Shown here piece after piece: positions 27,035 to 36,468 of a stretch of DNA of 64,000 nucleotides. Each line of letters opens with the position of its first letter. Positions within the stretch are counted from its first letter, which is position 1. Below the pieces are notes generated by a model. The model saw nothing but the letters and a program-made list of their open reading frames with translations. It did not search any database and was not told the DNA's origin. The position numbers and the translations under genes are program-made. Source of the DNA: Lachnospiraceae bacterium. GTDB lineage: Bacteria > Bacillota > Clostridia > Lachnospirales > Lachnospiraceae. The stretch spans positions 1 to 64,000 of the forward strand of contig JALFLW010000073.1 of assembly GCA_022774505.1 (NCBI GenBank), written 5' to 3'.

Positions 27035-29355
27035 TGAAAAATCCATTAAATAAGAGGATATTCCGGGAATTTCGTTCTGAATTTGGAAAATATGCAGTAA
27101 TCTTTTTGTTTATGATCATGACGATTGGTCTGGAATCCGGAGATCTGGTGGCATCAGACAGCATGATTGCTACCTGCAATGAGAGATATCAGAAATATCA
27201 TGTGGAAAATGGTCATTTTCATTTAAAACAAAAGATGAAGGAGCAGGCTGTCAAAAAGATTGAAAAAGAGGATGTGACGCTCTACCCTGATTTTTATGTA
27301 GAGAGAACCTATAAGGGAAAAGATAAGAAAGAAAAAAAACTGCGTATCTATGAGAATAGAGATGAGATCAATAAAATCTGTATCATGGACGGCAGACTGC
27401 CCCAAAAAGACGATGAGATTGTGATCGACAGAATGTTTGCGGATAATAATGAGATAAAAACGGGAGATATACTGGAGATTGACGGCATGAACTACACGGT
27501 ATCCGGTCTTGTTTCGTTTTCTGATTATACTACGATGTTTGAAAAAAACTCGGATATGATGTTTGATTCGGTGAACTTCGGAGTGGCAATGGGAACGAAA
27601 GAGAATTTTGCCTCTCTTTCCTCAAAGAATCTGACGTATAATTACGCATGGACTTATAATCAAGGAGATCCGGCGGATGATATTGAAGAAAAGAAGTGGT
27701 CGGATGATCTCATGCAGACAGTGACAGATGCGGCAGGTCATGGGGGAGGAGCGACGATGTTAGGGTCTCTTATGGGGACTCTTGATATGGATAACGGGAT
27801 TGATGATTTTGTGCCGAGATATACCAATCAGGCGATGAATTTTGCCGGGGATGATCTCGGAAGTGATCGTGGGTCCATGCTCGCATTTTTGTATATACTG
27901 ATCGCTGTGCTGGCATTTATTTTTGGCGTTACCATTAGCCATACGATTACCAGGGAGTCTACGGTAATAGGAACATTGCGGGCTTCCGGTTATACCAGAA
28001 TAGAGATTTTCTGCCATTATATTGCCATGCCGGTCATTGTCACGCTTATTGCGGCATTGGTTGGTAATGTATTGGGGTATACCGTGATGAAGGGTGTGAT
28101 CGCTGATCTGTATTACCACAGTTATAGTCTGCCAAAATATGAGACACTTTGGAATCAGCAGGCATTTGTGCTGACAACAGTTATTCCGATCCTCTTGATG
28201 CTGCTTGTGACAGGAATTACCCTGATACGGAAATTAAAATTTTCTCCACTGCAGTTTATCCGGAGAGATCTGACCAAAAACAAGAAGAGAAAGGCTGTGA
28301 GACTGCCGCATTTCCATTTCTTTAACAGATTCAGGCTCCGTATCATTCTGCAGAATATGTCAAGTTATCTGACGCTGGTCTTTGGTATATTTGTGGCATC
28401 TGCAATTCTTTTATTCGGTATGATGTTTGTCCCGCTGCTGGATGGGGTATCATCAATATCCAGAGATCATATGCTGTCAAAATATCAGTATATGCTTAAG
28501 GGAGATGCAGAAACCTCCAATAAAGATGCAGAAAAATTTGCTGCATATACAATGAATACATATGTAGAGGGATATAATCAGGAAGCTGTTACGATATATG
28601 GTATTTTTGATAACAGCCGGTATGTAAAGCAGGAACTTCCTGAAAAGGGGGCAGTTATTTCCAGCGGAATGGCAGAGAAGTATAAGCTGAAGGATGGAGA
28701 TGACTTTTTATTAAAGGAGCAATATGAAGATAAGCTGATCCGAATGCAGGTCAGGGGGATCATTGACAGTCCGACTACGATAAGCGTTTATCTGAGTCAT
28801 AAATATTATGAAGATGTATTTGATGCAGATAAAGATTATTATTGTGCATATTTTTCGGACTCACAGATTGATGATATCAGTGATAACAGGATTTACAGCT
28901 GTATAACAGAGAAGGATATGACAAAGATGGCAGATCAGTTAAAGGTATCCATGGGAGATATGTTTACTATTGTGGAAGCCTTTGCGGTGATCATGTTTAT
29001 TCTGGTAATATATCTGCTTACAAAGATCATTCTGGAACGAAACTCTACATCGATATCCATGGTTAAAATATTAGGCTATGAGGATAGAGAGATTGGAAGT
29101 CTGTATCTGGTGGCGACATCCTGGGTTGTATTTTTTGGTGTTATTATCAGTTTTGCATTAGTGACCGGATTGATACAGATGATCTTTGTTGCTTTTATGA
29201 AAGGGTATAGCGGCTGGATACCGTTTGGCATTTCTACGAAGACATACATGGAATGTTTTGTGCTGACGATCCTTTCGTATCTGGTAGTTGCGGCTATGCA
29301 GATGCATAAGATCAAAAAGGTGCCGATGGATGAGGCTCTTAAGAATGTGGAATAA
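27034..29355 (+). CDS. ABC transporter permease, FtsX-like, two repeats
   Basis: A 773-aa membrane protein with one N-terminal membrane helix (about 18-38), a large extracytoplasmic domain, and two FtsX-like blocks of three or four helices (about 280-405 and 645-770). A single polypeptide with two FtsX modules matches the Firmicutes pattern for exporters of peptides or lipoproteins, or antimicrobial-resistance pumps. No two-component pair is adjacent, unlike BceAB. Substrate unknown. It ends MDEALKNVE, a motif common in this group. Confidence 0.92.
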   Translation: MKNPLNKRIFREFRSEFGKYAVIFLFMIMTIGLESGDLVASDSMIATCNERYQKYHVENGHFHLKQKMKEQAVKKIEKEDVTLYPDFYVERTYKGKDKKEKKLRIYENRDEINKICIMDGRLPQKDDEIVIDRMFADNNEIKTGDILEIDGMNYTVSGLVSFSDYTTMFEKNSDMMFDSVNFGVAMGTKENFASLSSKNLTYNYAWTYNQGDPADDIEEKKWSDDLMQTVTDAAGHGGGATMLGSLMGTLDMDNGIDDFVPRYTNQAMNFAGDDLGSDRGSMLAFLYILIAVLAFIFGVTISHTITRESTVIGTLRASGYTRIEIFCHYIAMPVIVTLIAALVGNVLGYTVMKGVIADLYYHSYSLPKYETLWNQQAFVLTTVIPILLMLLVTGITLIRKLKFSPLQFIRRDLTKNKKRKAVRLPHFHFFNRFRLRIILQNMSSYLTLVFGIFVASAILLFGMMFVPLLDGVSSISRDHMLSKYQYMLKGDAETSNKDAEKFAAYTMNTYVEGYNQEAVTIYGIFDNSRYVKQELPEKGAVISSGMAEKYKLKDGDDFLLKEQYEDKLIRMQVRGIIDSPTTISVYLSHKYYEDVFDADKDYYCAYFSDSQIDDISDNRIYSCITEKDMTKMADQLKVSMGDMFTIVEAFAVIMFILVIYLLTKIILERNSTSISMVKILGYEDREIGSLYLVATSWVVFFGVIISFALVTGLIQMIFVAFMKGYSGWIPFGISTKTYMECFVLTILSYLVVAAMQMHKIKKVPMDEALKNVE

Positions 29356-29408
29356 ATCTGATGTACAAAGGTGGCAGCTGACTTTACAAAACAAATAAAG
29401 AAATATAA

Positions 29409-29452
29409 AATAGCAATATATTCCTGAGGGAGAGTATATTGTTATTTTTTTA
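29409..29452 (+). terminator. Terminator of the ABC transporter operon
   Basis: AATAGCAATATA (29409-29420) / TATATTGTTATT (29435-29446) followed by a T tract. It lies only 19 bp before the moxR-like ATG, so the next operon needs its own promoter or readthrough. Confidence 0.75.
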
Positions 29453-29470
29453 AAAAGGATGTGGAGCTAT

Positions 29471-30433
29471 ATGGAATTAGAGATTAAAGTGGCAGAAATT
29501 GCGAGAAAGACAGAGGCGATCAGGAGAAATGTATCCAAAGTGATCATAGGAAAAGAGGCTGTGCTTCAAAAGCTTATGGCAGCATTTCTGGCAGGCGGAA
29601 ATGTTTTGCTGGAGGATATGCCGGGGACAGGTAAAACAATGATGGCGAAGGCTCTGGCGGCATCTCTTGATGCAGAATTTGGAAGGATCCAGTTTACACC
29701 GGATCTGCTTCCGTCTGATGTGACGGGATTAAATATATATCGTCAGGATCAGGGGAAATTTGAATTTAGTCCGGGACCTGCATTTTGTAATATTCTTTTG
29801 GCAGATGAGATAAACCGTGCGACACCGAGGACACAGTCGAGTCTGCTGGAGTGTATGGAAGAACATCAGATCACGGTGGATGGTGTCAGCCGTCATATGA
29901 AGGAGCCGTTTTTTTTGATCGCAACACAGAATCCGGTGGAGACAACCGGTACATATCCATTGCCGGAGGCTCAGATCGACCGTTTTGCCATGCAGCTGTC
30001 AATGGGATATCCGACTCCGGAGGAGGAGTTGATGATCATTGACCGGTATAGGGAAGAGATGCCCTTGCAGGAGTTAGAACCGGTATGCAGCTGTGATGAG
30101 ATCATCGATATGCAGAAGACCTGTCGAAAGATTTTTGTTAGTGACAGTGTTAAAAAATATCTGGTGCAGATCATACAGGCGACGAGGGAAAGTTCATCAC
30201 TGATGATGGGGGTCAATCCTCGTGGAACACTGTCTTATCTGCATTGTGTACAGGCTTATGCTGCGATACAGGGGAGAGAATTTGTGACGCCGGATGATGT
30301 AAAAGAGTTGTGTATACCGGTTCTGGGGCATAGGATATTGTCCTATGGAGCAGGCACAGGAGAAAGTGCAGAGGAAATCCTGCGGGAGATACTCAATTCC
30401 GTGCCGGTACCTACCGAAGACTGGAAAATGTGA
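29471..30433 (+). CDS. MoxR-family AAA+ ATPase
   Basis: A 320-aa AAA+ ATPase: Walker A PGTGKTMMAKAL, Walker B LLADEINRATPRTQSSLLECMEE, sensor 1 FFLIATQNPVE and the lid domain after about 220. MoxR proteins act as chaperones or remodelling factors for partner proteins with DUF58 and VWA domains. GGAG lies 5 nt before the ATG at 29471. It is followed by a DUF58 gene and a membrane-protein gene on the same strand, a classical MoxR operon start. Confidence 0.95.
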   Translation: MELEIKVAEIARKTEAIRRNVSKVIIGKEAVLQKLMAAFLAGGNVLLEDMPGTGKTMMAKALAASLDAEFGRIQFTPDLLPSDVTGLNIYRQDQGKFEFSPGPAFCNILLADEINRATPRTQSSLLECMEEHQITVDGVSRHMKEPFFLIATQNPVETTGTYPLPEAQIDRFAMQLSMGYPTPEEELMIIDRYREEMPLQELEPVCSCDEIIDMQKTCRKIFVSDSVKKYLVQIIQATRESSSLMMGVNPRGTLSYLHCVQAYAAIQGREFVTPDDVKELCIPVLGHRILSYGAGTGESAEEILREILNSVPVPTEDWKM

Positions 30434-30485
30434 ATTAGATGACACAGCGATAAAAAGTGTCCGGGATAGAAAGGCGGGGGTTGAT

Positions 30486-31580
30486 TTGATATTGATCTTT
30501 GCAGTGTTTGTTGCATTTATGCTGCTCTGCGGAGAACGCAAATATTTTGGGGCAAATTGGAATAAGGGACTGTCCGTGCAGCTCAGATTCTGTCAGAGGG
30601 GAGTAAATGCAGGGGAGACCTGCAGTTTGGAAGAGACAGTAGAAAATGCAAAAAGAATGTCGTTGCCATCTTTGCAGGTGAAATTTCAGACATCGGCTTC
30701 TCTGCTGTTTGACAGGGACAGAAATGCGGCAGTAACCGATAATTATTACAGGAATGATTTGTTTGCGGCAGGTGGAAGACGCAGGATCACCAGAAAACTG
30801 GAATTTGTTCCGATACAAAGAGGATACTACAGAATTGATACGATAGATGTTCTTGCCAGAGATTTCTTTTATACAATGACATGTTCCCAGAGGCAGGAAA
30901 ATGATACCTGTCTTTATGTATATCCATACAAACGGGATGTCAGCAGATTTGAGATATTATATAGAAGGATGCAGGGGGAGCTGCTGGCGGTACGGTGTAT
31001 GGAGGAGGATCCCTTTGCATTCCGTGGAATGAGGGAATACCGTCCTACGGACAGTATGCGCCGGATCAATTGGAAAAGTACAGCGAAAACAGGGAAAATG
31101 CTGGTGAATATATATGATTCCAGTTTTTCTCAGGAAATCTGTATCGTGTTAAATGGGACATGCAGGCAGGAAGGAAAGAAACGGGAGCTGCAGGAAATGG
31201 CGGTTTCCATTGCATCCTCTGTGGCACAGGATCTGCTGCAAAAGGGAATACCGGTTTCTCTCAGATCAAATATTACGGATATACTTCATGGTGAAGAGGT
31301 ATGCTGTGAGGCAGGAATGGGAGGAAGCCAGCAGCTGACTATGGACAGGAAGCTGGCTTTGGCAGATCTAAAGAATGTGACCATCCCATTTGAGGAAACA
31401 GTACGGCAATGTGGCGGTGGAAAAAGTTTCTATTTAATAATTACCGCAGAGGATACCACTGCCCTGAGAGATGAGATAGAGAAAAAAAGCGAAGCAGGAG
31501 ATCAGATATATGGAATTATTGTGTGTTCAGAAGAAAAAAAAAAACCACAGGATGATCATTTCATATATTGGTCCATATGA
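30486..31580 (+). CDS. DUF58 domain protein, MoxR partner
   Basis: A 364-aa protein. A first hydrophobic helix (LILIFAVFVAFMLL) is followed by an extracytoplasmic-type beta domain (about 20-150) and then the DUF58 signature around DPFAFRGMREYRPTDSMRRI, with the INWK tail. A VWA-like fold follows. The start is uncertain: I chose TTG at 30486, 5 nt after AAGGCGGGGG, because the reading frame upstream (open from 30345) overlaps moxR by about 90 bp and is not protein-like. The DUF58-MoxR pair is usually linked to envelope assembly or stress (family knowledge). Confidence 0.85.
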   Translation: MILIFAVFVAFMLLCGERKYFGANWNKGLSVQLRFCQRGVNAGETCSLEETVENAKRMSLPSLQVKFQTSASLLFDRDRNAAVTDNYYRNDLFAAGGRRRITRKLEFVPIQRGYYRIDTIDVLARDFFYTMTCSQRQENDTCLYVYPYKRDVSRFEILYRRMQGELLAVRCMEEDPFAFRGMREYRPTDSMRRINWKSTAKTGKMLVNIYDSSFSQEICIVLNGTCRQEGKKRELQEMAVSIASSVAQDLLQKGIPVSLRSNITDILHGEEVCCEAGMGGSQQLTMDRKLALADLKNVTIPFEETVRQCGGGKSFYLIITAEDTTALRDEIEKKSEAGDQIYGIIVCSEEKKKPQDDHFIYWSI

Positions 31581-31597
31581 AAGATGGGGTGTCGTAA

Positions 31598-32716
31598 ATG
31601 AGCAGAGAGATTAACATAAAAACAAAACCTCAATTCTGGATGGAAATTTCACTGGACCTGCTGCATGGTGCGGCATGGTTGGGTCTATATGAATTTTTTA
31701 AAACTTTGGCATTACAGAGCCGCATCGAGAAAGGAATCGGGATAGTGATCTGCCTGTGCTTTGTGGTGGAGTGTATTCTGTATGGGACAGGCAGGATATT
31801 TAGAGGTGGCTACAGGCTTCAATGGCCGGTTTTTGCGGAGGCACTTATATTATCTTTGTATGGAGGCAGTCAGGGCATAGAGACTGTTCAGATATATGGT
31901 CTGTTTTTGGGTGGCATCTGCATCATTGCTCATTTCTGGTGCATTTCTTTGCAGGGAATGCAGGAGTATCTTCAACAAAATGCGGGTTTGGATAACGTAC
32001 CGGAGGACAATATTTTTTGGGGAAATTCAAAGATCGTTGTCTGCCTGCTGGCAATCCCGGCAGTGCTGTTTGCAGGGATTATACTGGTGCAGGGCGATAT
32101 ATCGGTGGCGGCATGGCTTCTTTCTATTATAAAAAACGGCTTTGTACAAGTGGTACGGGGATTGAGAAAGATATTTCTATTGTTTGGCAAAGTGTCTGAT
32201 GGAGAAAAAACACCGGTACAGGTAACATCACAGCCGATGGCAACACGGATCCCGGCGATGACCAATGATGATAATACACAAGGGCTTGGAGTGATCATAG
32301 CACTGGTCGCCGTGGGACTGGTGATCATTTATATTTTTGTAAAAATGATATTAAGCTCGGATGGAGGAAAAGAGACACCAGAGGGGCAAAGACCTGTCTT
32401 TCATCATCATGGAACAGGGCAGGATAAGATTGAAAAGGTGGATATGGAGCAGAGAAAGCTGTTTTTTTTCAGAAATAACAGAGAACAGATCCGGTTTTAT
32501 TTCAAAAAAAGAGTCCAAAAATTTTATGAAAAAAAGACACCGCCCAATTATACATCCGGAGAATTTTGCTGTGCGATCAGAGAGGCGGAGTGCGAGGAAA
32601 AAGAGGACGTAGAGGAATTAGAACAGCTGGATTCGCTGTATGATATCGCACGATATAGTCAGAAGCAGATAACGAAGCAGCAGGTTCGGGAGATTAAAAA
32701 GCTTTATCGAAAATAG
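31598..32716 (+). CDS. Membrane protein of the MoxR-DUF58 operon, function unknown
   Basis: A 372-aa protein with about five or six hydrophobic segments in the first ~200 residues, a Thr/Gln/Pro-rich loop (about 205-230), a further membrane helix (about 230-250) and a charged cytoplasmic C-terminal tail. The tail ends YDIARYSQKQITKQQVREIKK, like the DUF4129 tail found in transglutaminase proteins of such operons. The transglutaminase core itself, the usual third gene, is absent. RBS is GGGGTG. It starts 17 bp after the DUF58 stop. Confidence 0.75.
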   Translation: MSREINIKTKPQFWMEISLDLLHGAAWLGLYEFFKTLALQSRIEKGIGIVICLCFVVECILYGTGRIFRGGYRLQWPVFAEALILSLYGGSQGIETVQIYGLFLGGICIIAHFWCISLQGMQEYLQQNAGLDNVPEDNIFWGNSKIVVCLLAIPAVLFAGIILVQGDISVAAWLLSIIKNGFVQVVRGLRKIFLLFGKVSDGEKTPVQVTSQPMATRIPAMTNDDNTQGLGVIIALVAVGLVIIYIFVKMILSSDGGKETPEGQRPVFHHHGTGQDKIEKVDMEQRKLFFFRNNREQIRFYFKKRVQKFYEKKTPPNYTSGEFCCAIREAECEEKEDVEELEQLDSLYDIARYSQKQITKQQVREIKKLYRK

Positions 32717-32782
32717 AGGATCATAAAATTTAAGTAAAAGGAGATAATAAGGATGAAATTTGTTATGAAAGGTTGAGATAAT

Positions 32783-33853
32783 ATGCCCCCTGTATTTTCA
32801 ACACGATTTGGACAGCTTCATCCTTTATTATATCGCTTTGTGGTGCTGGCTGCAGTAAGTTTTTGTGTGTATTTTTTATTCCGTTATTTTCTGATCATAT
32901 TGCTGCCTTTTATCATTGCATATCTGTTGATGCGTATGCTGTTTCCTATTATCTGGTTTTTGCAGCATAGGTGGCATGTTCCGGGATGGCTGGCATATGG
33001 AGGAACGCTGACAGTGTTCTTTTCTGCATTTTTTGGAGGTTTGTTTATTCTTGGGTGGCAGTTTTTCTGTCAGTTAAAACTTTTCTTAAAAAACTTTGGA
33101 ATATATAAAAACGAATTTATTGATCTGTATGAACGTCAAAGCGGATGGCTGTGCGGATGTGTTGACAGGATGTTTGATCTGTCAGCGGGCAGTTCCATTA
33201 ATTATCTGTCGGCACGTATTGACGAGATGATGTCGGGGGCAGGAATACGTCTGTCAAAGGAAGTTGGAAGGCTTGTGACTTCCTGCGTTTCCGGTGGGGT
33301 TAAATTTATGACCATTCTCCTGATCATTCTTGTCAGCATGATCGCTTTATGTAAAGATATGCAGACGGTCCATAAAATATATCGAAGGAGCATATTCTAT
33401 CCGGCAGTTCATAAGGTGGCACTGACTCTGAAGAAATCAGGATTTGCTTACCTGAAATCCCAAGGGATCATTTTTTTGATCATTTGGTTTGTCTGCAGTG
33501 TTTCAATCGCGATGATCAAAAATCCGTACAGCGTCCTGATCGGTTGTGGAATCGCTGTTTTTGACACATTTCCGGTTCTTGGCAGTGGGATGATCTTGGT
33601 GCCATGGTCCGCATATTATCTGTTTCAACAGGATTATTATAGTGCCGTGATACTGTTTGTGGCATTTATCCTCTGTGTACTGGTGCGTGATCTGCTTGAG
33701 GCACATCTGATGGGAAGCAATATGGGGCTGTTGCCCTTTTTTATGACAGCGGCACTTTATGGCGGTGTCTGTCTGTTTGGTGTATGGGGGATACTTCTTG
33801 GTCCGTTTGGAGTGGTATTGATTCGTTCTATATATGAGCAGATCATTAAATAG
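32783..33853 (+). CDS. AI-2E family / YtvI-like membrane permease
   Basis: A 356-aa integral membrane protein of the PerM/AI-2E exporter family, with about seven or eight hydrophobic helices. The conserved AVFDTFPVLGSGMILVPW motif and the C-terminal GVWGILLGPFGVVLIRS place it near YtvI, a protein conserved in spore formers. Transport substrate unknown. ATG at 32783 with AAAGG about 10 nt upstream. It may be in the MoxR-DUF58 transcript (66 bp gap). Confidence 0.85.
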   Translation: MPPVFSTRFGQLHPLLYRFVVLAAVSFCVYFLFRYFLIILLPFIIAYLLMRMLFPIIWFLQHRWHVPGWLAYGGTLTVFFSAFFGGLFILGWQFFCQLKLFLKNFGIYKNEFIDLYERQSGWLCGCVDRMFDLSAGSSINYLSARIDEMMSGAGIRLSKEVGRLVTSCVSGGVKFMTILLIILVSMIALCKDMQTVHKIYRRSIFYPAVHKVALTLKKSGFAYLKSQGIIFLIIWFVCSVSIAMIKNPYSVLIGCGIAVFDTFPVLGSGMILVPWSAYYLFQQDYYSAVILFVAFILCVLVRDLLEAHLMGSNMGLLPFFMTAALYGGVCLFGVWGILLGPFGVVLIRSIYEQIIK

Positions 33854-33862
33854 AAAAATTCC

Positions 33863-33954
33863 AAAAAGGGCAAAACCGATTGTTGTTTTGTCCTTCAAAA
33901 AATTCCTTCGAGATTTTTATTGGCTTTCCGCTGTGCTATAAGAAATTTTTATAC
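33863..33954 (-). repeat. Terminator-associated dispersed repeat, copy 5 (minus strand, diverged)
   Basis: Read on the minus strand it follows the T-tract of the response regulator terminator. It contains GCGGAAAGCC, a degenerate middle part, and the closing hairpin GGACAAAAC...GTTTTGCCC with T5. It is more diverged than copies 1 and 3 but has the same order of parts. Confidence 0.75.
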
Positions 33955-33960
33955 AAAAAA

Positions 33961-33990
33961 TAACGAGCCGCCGGAATAAGCAGCTCGTTA
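33961..33990 (-). terminator. Terminator of the kinase-regulator operon
   Basis: TAACGAGC/GCTCGTTA with a 14-nt loop. On the minus strand it is followed by ATTTTTTG. It lies about 140 bp after the response regulator stop codon. Confidence 0.75.
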
Positions 33991-34129
33991 AAGGAGAAGG
34001 TATGAAAAAAATTTTAAGCACTGCCAAATGTTTAACCATTTGACATTTTCAATTATAGAAATGGTTTATGAACATGTAATGATGAAGTTGTAAAAAAAAT
34101 GTAAACATTTGTCGTTTAAGATATGAATT

Positions 34130-34819
34130 TTACATTTTAAAGCGGTAACCAACGCCCCAGATGGTTTCGATATACTGTGGCCGAGAGGAGGAATCTTCAA
34201 TCTTTTCTCGTATTTTTTTGATATGAACCGTAACAGTAGCGATATCACCTACCGATTCCATTTCCCAGATCTCGCGGAAAAGTTCTTCTTTTGTAAATAC
34301 ATGGTTTGGATTCTCTGCGAGGAAGGTGAGCAGGTCAAACTCTTTTGTGGTGAAGGCTTTTTCTTCTCCGTTGATATAGACACGGCGTGCAGTCTTATCA
34401 ATCTTCAGACCGCGTATTTCCAAAATATCATTGGACGGAATACTACTGGTTGTAAGACGCTGATAGCGTTCAATATGTGCTTTTACTCTGGCAACCAGTT
34501 CACCGGGGCTGAAAGGCTTGGTCATATAATCATCGGCACCAAGACCAAGTCCGCGGATCTTGTCAATATCCTCGCTTTTGGCGGAGACCATGATAATAGG
34601 TGTATTTTTTGTTTCACGGATCAGTTTGCATATGTCGAAGCCGTTCATGCCCGGGAGCATCAGATCGAGGATGATCAGGTCGAAATCCTCATCCAGCGCT
34701 CTGGCGGCACCACCGCTTCCGTCTGATTCCAGAACAACTTCAAAATCGCTTAGCTCCAGATAGTCTTTTTCGAGTTCTGCAATCGCAGTTTCATCTTCAA
34801 TGATCAATATTTTTGCCAT
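34130..34819 (-). CDS. OmpR/PhoB-family response regulator
   Basis: A 229-aa regulator with a receiver domain (1-120: D9/E10, phospho-acceptor D52 in ILDLMLPGMNG, Lys in MTKPFSPGELVARV) and a winged-helix DNA-binding domain (about 130-229) ending VWGVGYRFKM. It is encoded 29 bp downstream of its partner kinase on the minus strand. The order kinase first, regulator second is less usual. The shared operon with a sugar transferase and an LCP protein points to envelope-stress or wall-polymer control (inference). Confidence 0.95.
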   Translation of the reverse strand: MAKILIIEDETAIAELEKDYLELSDFEVVLESDGSGGAARALDEDFDLIILDLMLPGMNGFDICKLIRETKNTPIIMVSAKSEDIDKIRGLGLGADDYMTKPFSPGELVARVKAHIERYQRLTTSSIPSNDILEIRGLKIDKTARRVYINGEEKAFTTKEFDLLTFLAENPNHVFTKEELFREIWEMESVGDIATVTVHIKKIREKIEDSSSRPQYIETIWGVGYRFKM

Positions 34820-34848
34820 AGTAAACCTCCTTGTGGGTTATATATTTT

Positions 34849-36426
34849 TTAGTTATTTGTCTGACTTGTATGGTTATCTGTTTCCTTCAGGGTAAAGGAA
34901 ATACAGGTGCCCTCTCCGGGGGTGCTGTCTGCCCAGACGCGGCCGCCATGATCCTCAATGATACGCGTCACGATAGCAAGTCCCAGACCGCTTCCTCGTT
35001 TCTTGGAGCCTCTGGAGGCGTCTGCACGGTAAAAACGCTGAAAAATGTGAGGGAGGGATTCCGGATCGATGCCGGAGCCGTCATCACGGATGTCGACCCG
35101 GACAAATCTTGGGGGCAGCGGTGGCGTAAGATCCATCTCCTTATCCGTACCGTCAGGGTTGAGTTGGCGATACAAAGGTATATTTGGCCGGGCATCGGGA
35201 AGCTCCTGCAGAGTGATCCAGATATTACCGGAGGATTTGTCCAGATATTTTACGGAGTTGTTTACAATATTGATGATCACTCGTTTTAATTGTTCCGGAT
35301 CACCGTAGATCCGTATATTTTCCGGACATGTATTTTTGTAATGCATTTTTATATGCTTCGTTTCCATATCAAGGGCAAATTCCTCAACACAGTCAGAGAA
35401 ATATCCATCCAGGGGAATGGATATAAAATGATAAGGGAGATTATTTTGCTCCACCTTGGAAAAGACAGAAAGCTGATCGACCAGATAGCTCATATCATTT
35501 GCTTTTGAATAAATTGTTTTAAGATATTTGGTCTGTTTTTCCGGAGTGTTGGCTACACCATCCAGAATACCTTCACTATATCCTTTGATAGAAGTGAGAG
35601 GTGTCTGCAGGTCATGTGCCATATTGCTCATCATATCTCTGGTGTCCTGTTCATAGCGTATACGATCCTCGATCATTTCTTTTAAACGGATACGCATTTC
35701 CTCAAAATCCCTGCACAGTTCACCGATCTCATCTGTGGAATTGACGCGTACCGGAGTATCTAAGTCGCCGGCACCGATCTGCATGGTGGCAATCCGCAGG
35801 ATATTTAATGGACGCACAATTCCATTGTATAGCCAGATCACCAGCAGGGCAGCTGTGCCAAGCAGGATCAGTGCTCCGGAAAACATCAGCTGACGGATCA
35901 GATTTTTCCAGCGTGGAAGGATTTCTGAATAATCAGTGACAAGAAAGAGCTGTGCATAAGTATGATCAGAAAGATAAAAATCTTTTTGTTTGATCAGGTA
36001 GCCATTGTCAATGGATATGGCATCTGTATATCCCGGTTCAAAGCTGCGAAAGCCCGGAAGGGGATCAAGCTTGTTATAGACTTTTTTGTTGCCGATATAA
36101 AAGTCCTGACCACCCTTTCTTACTACAAGGAAGGAATAGCGGCTTGTCAGCTCCTTGTTTGAATTTTCCAGATAATCCCGCCTGGTGAGAACATCAGGAT
36201 TTGTGTCTGCTACATGGACCAGATTATGGAAATCCGTCATGGTGGCAGTGGAAAGGATATGGATCGGATTAAGGAGGAGATTTTCCGAAGAAATCTCTGA
36301 TTGATAGTCATCTTCCAAGGTGGAAGCCTGATTTGTCAGGATCGTATTGTAGCTTATGGCGATCAGGCCTAAGGGAAAGATCGTGACAAAGAGAAAGGCG
36401 ATCATAAGACGTCCTCGTATCTTCAT
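34849..36426 (-). CDS. Sensor histidine kinase with HAMP domain
   Basis: A 525-aa membrane kinase. Two membrane helices (about 8-28 and 180-200) flank an extracytoplasmic sensor loop of about 150 aa. A HAMP domain (about 200-252) precedes the dimerisation/phospho-acceptor helix with H271 in MAHDLQTPLTS. The ATPase domain has N (IVNNSVKY), G1 (DDGSGIDPE), F (FQRFYRADASR) and G2 (GSGLGLAI) boxes. Partner of the adjacent OmpR-type regulator. It starts 42 bp after the LCP gene. Confidence 0.95.
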   Translation of the reverse strand: MKIRGRLMIAFLFVTIFPLGLIAISYNTILTNQASTLEDDYQSEISSENLLLNPIHILSTATMTDFHNLVHVADTNPDVLTRRDYLENSNKELTSRYSFLVVRKGGQDFYIGNKKVYNKLDPLPGFRSFEPGYTDAISIDNGYLIKQKDFYLSDHTYAQLFLVTDYSEILPRWKNLIRQLMFSGALILLGTAALLVIWLYNGIVRPLNILRIATMQIGAGDLDTPVRVNSTDEIGELCRDFEEMRIRLKEMIEDRIRYEQDTRDMMSNMAHDLQTPLTSIKGYSEGILDGVANTPEKQTKYLKTIYSKANDMSYLVDQLSVFSKVEQNNLPYHFISIPLDGYFSDCVEEFALDMETKHIKMHYKNTCPENIRIYGDPEQLKRVIINIVNNSVKYLDKSSGNIWITLQELPDARPNIPLYRQLNPDGTDKEMDLTPPLPPRFVRVDIRDDGSGIDPESLPHIFQRFYRADASRGSKKRGSGLGLAIVTRIIEDHGGRVWADSTPGEGTCISFTLKETDNHTSQTNN

Positions 36427-36468
36427 GCATATACTCCTTTCGATTTTGGAAAAGCCGGGAAAGGGAGA

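Noticed and set aside
30345..30485. Upstream extension of the DUF58 protein
   Set aside because: It overlaps the end of the MoxR gene in another frame and its sequence does not look like part of a DUF58 protein; a TTG with good RBS follows at 30486.
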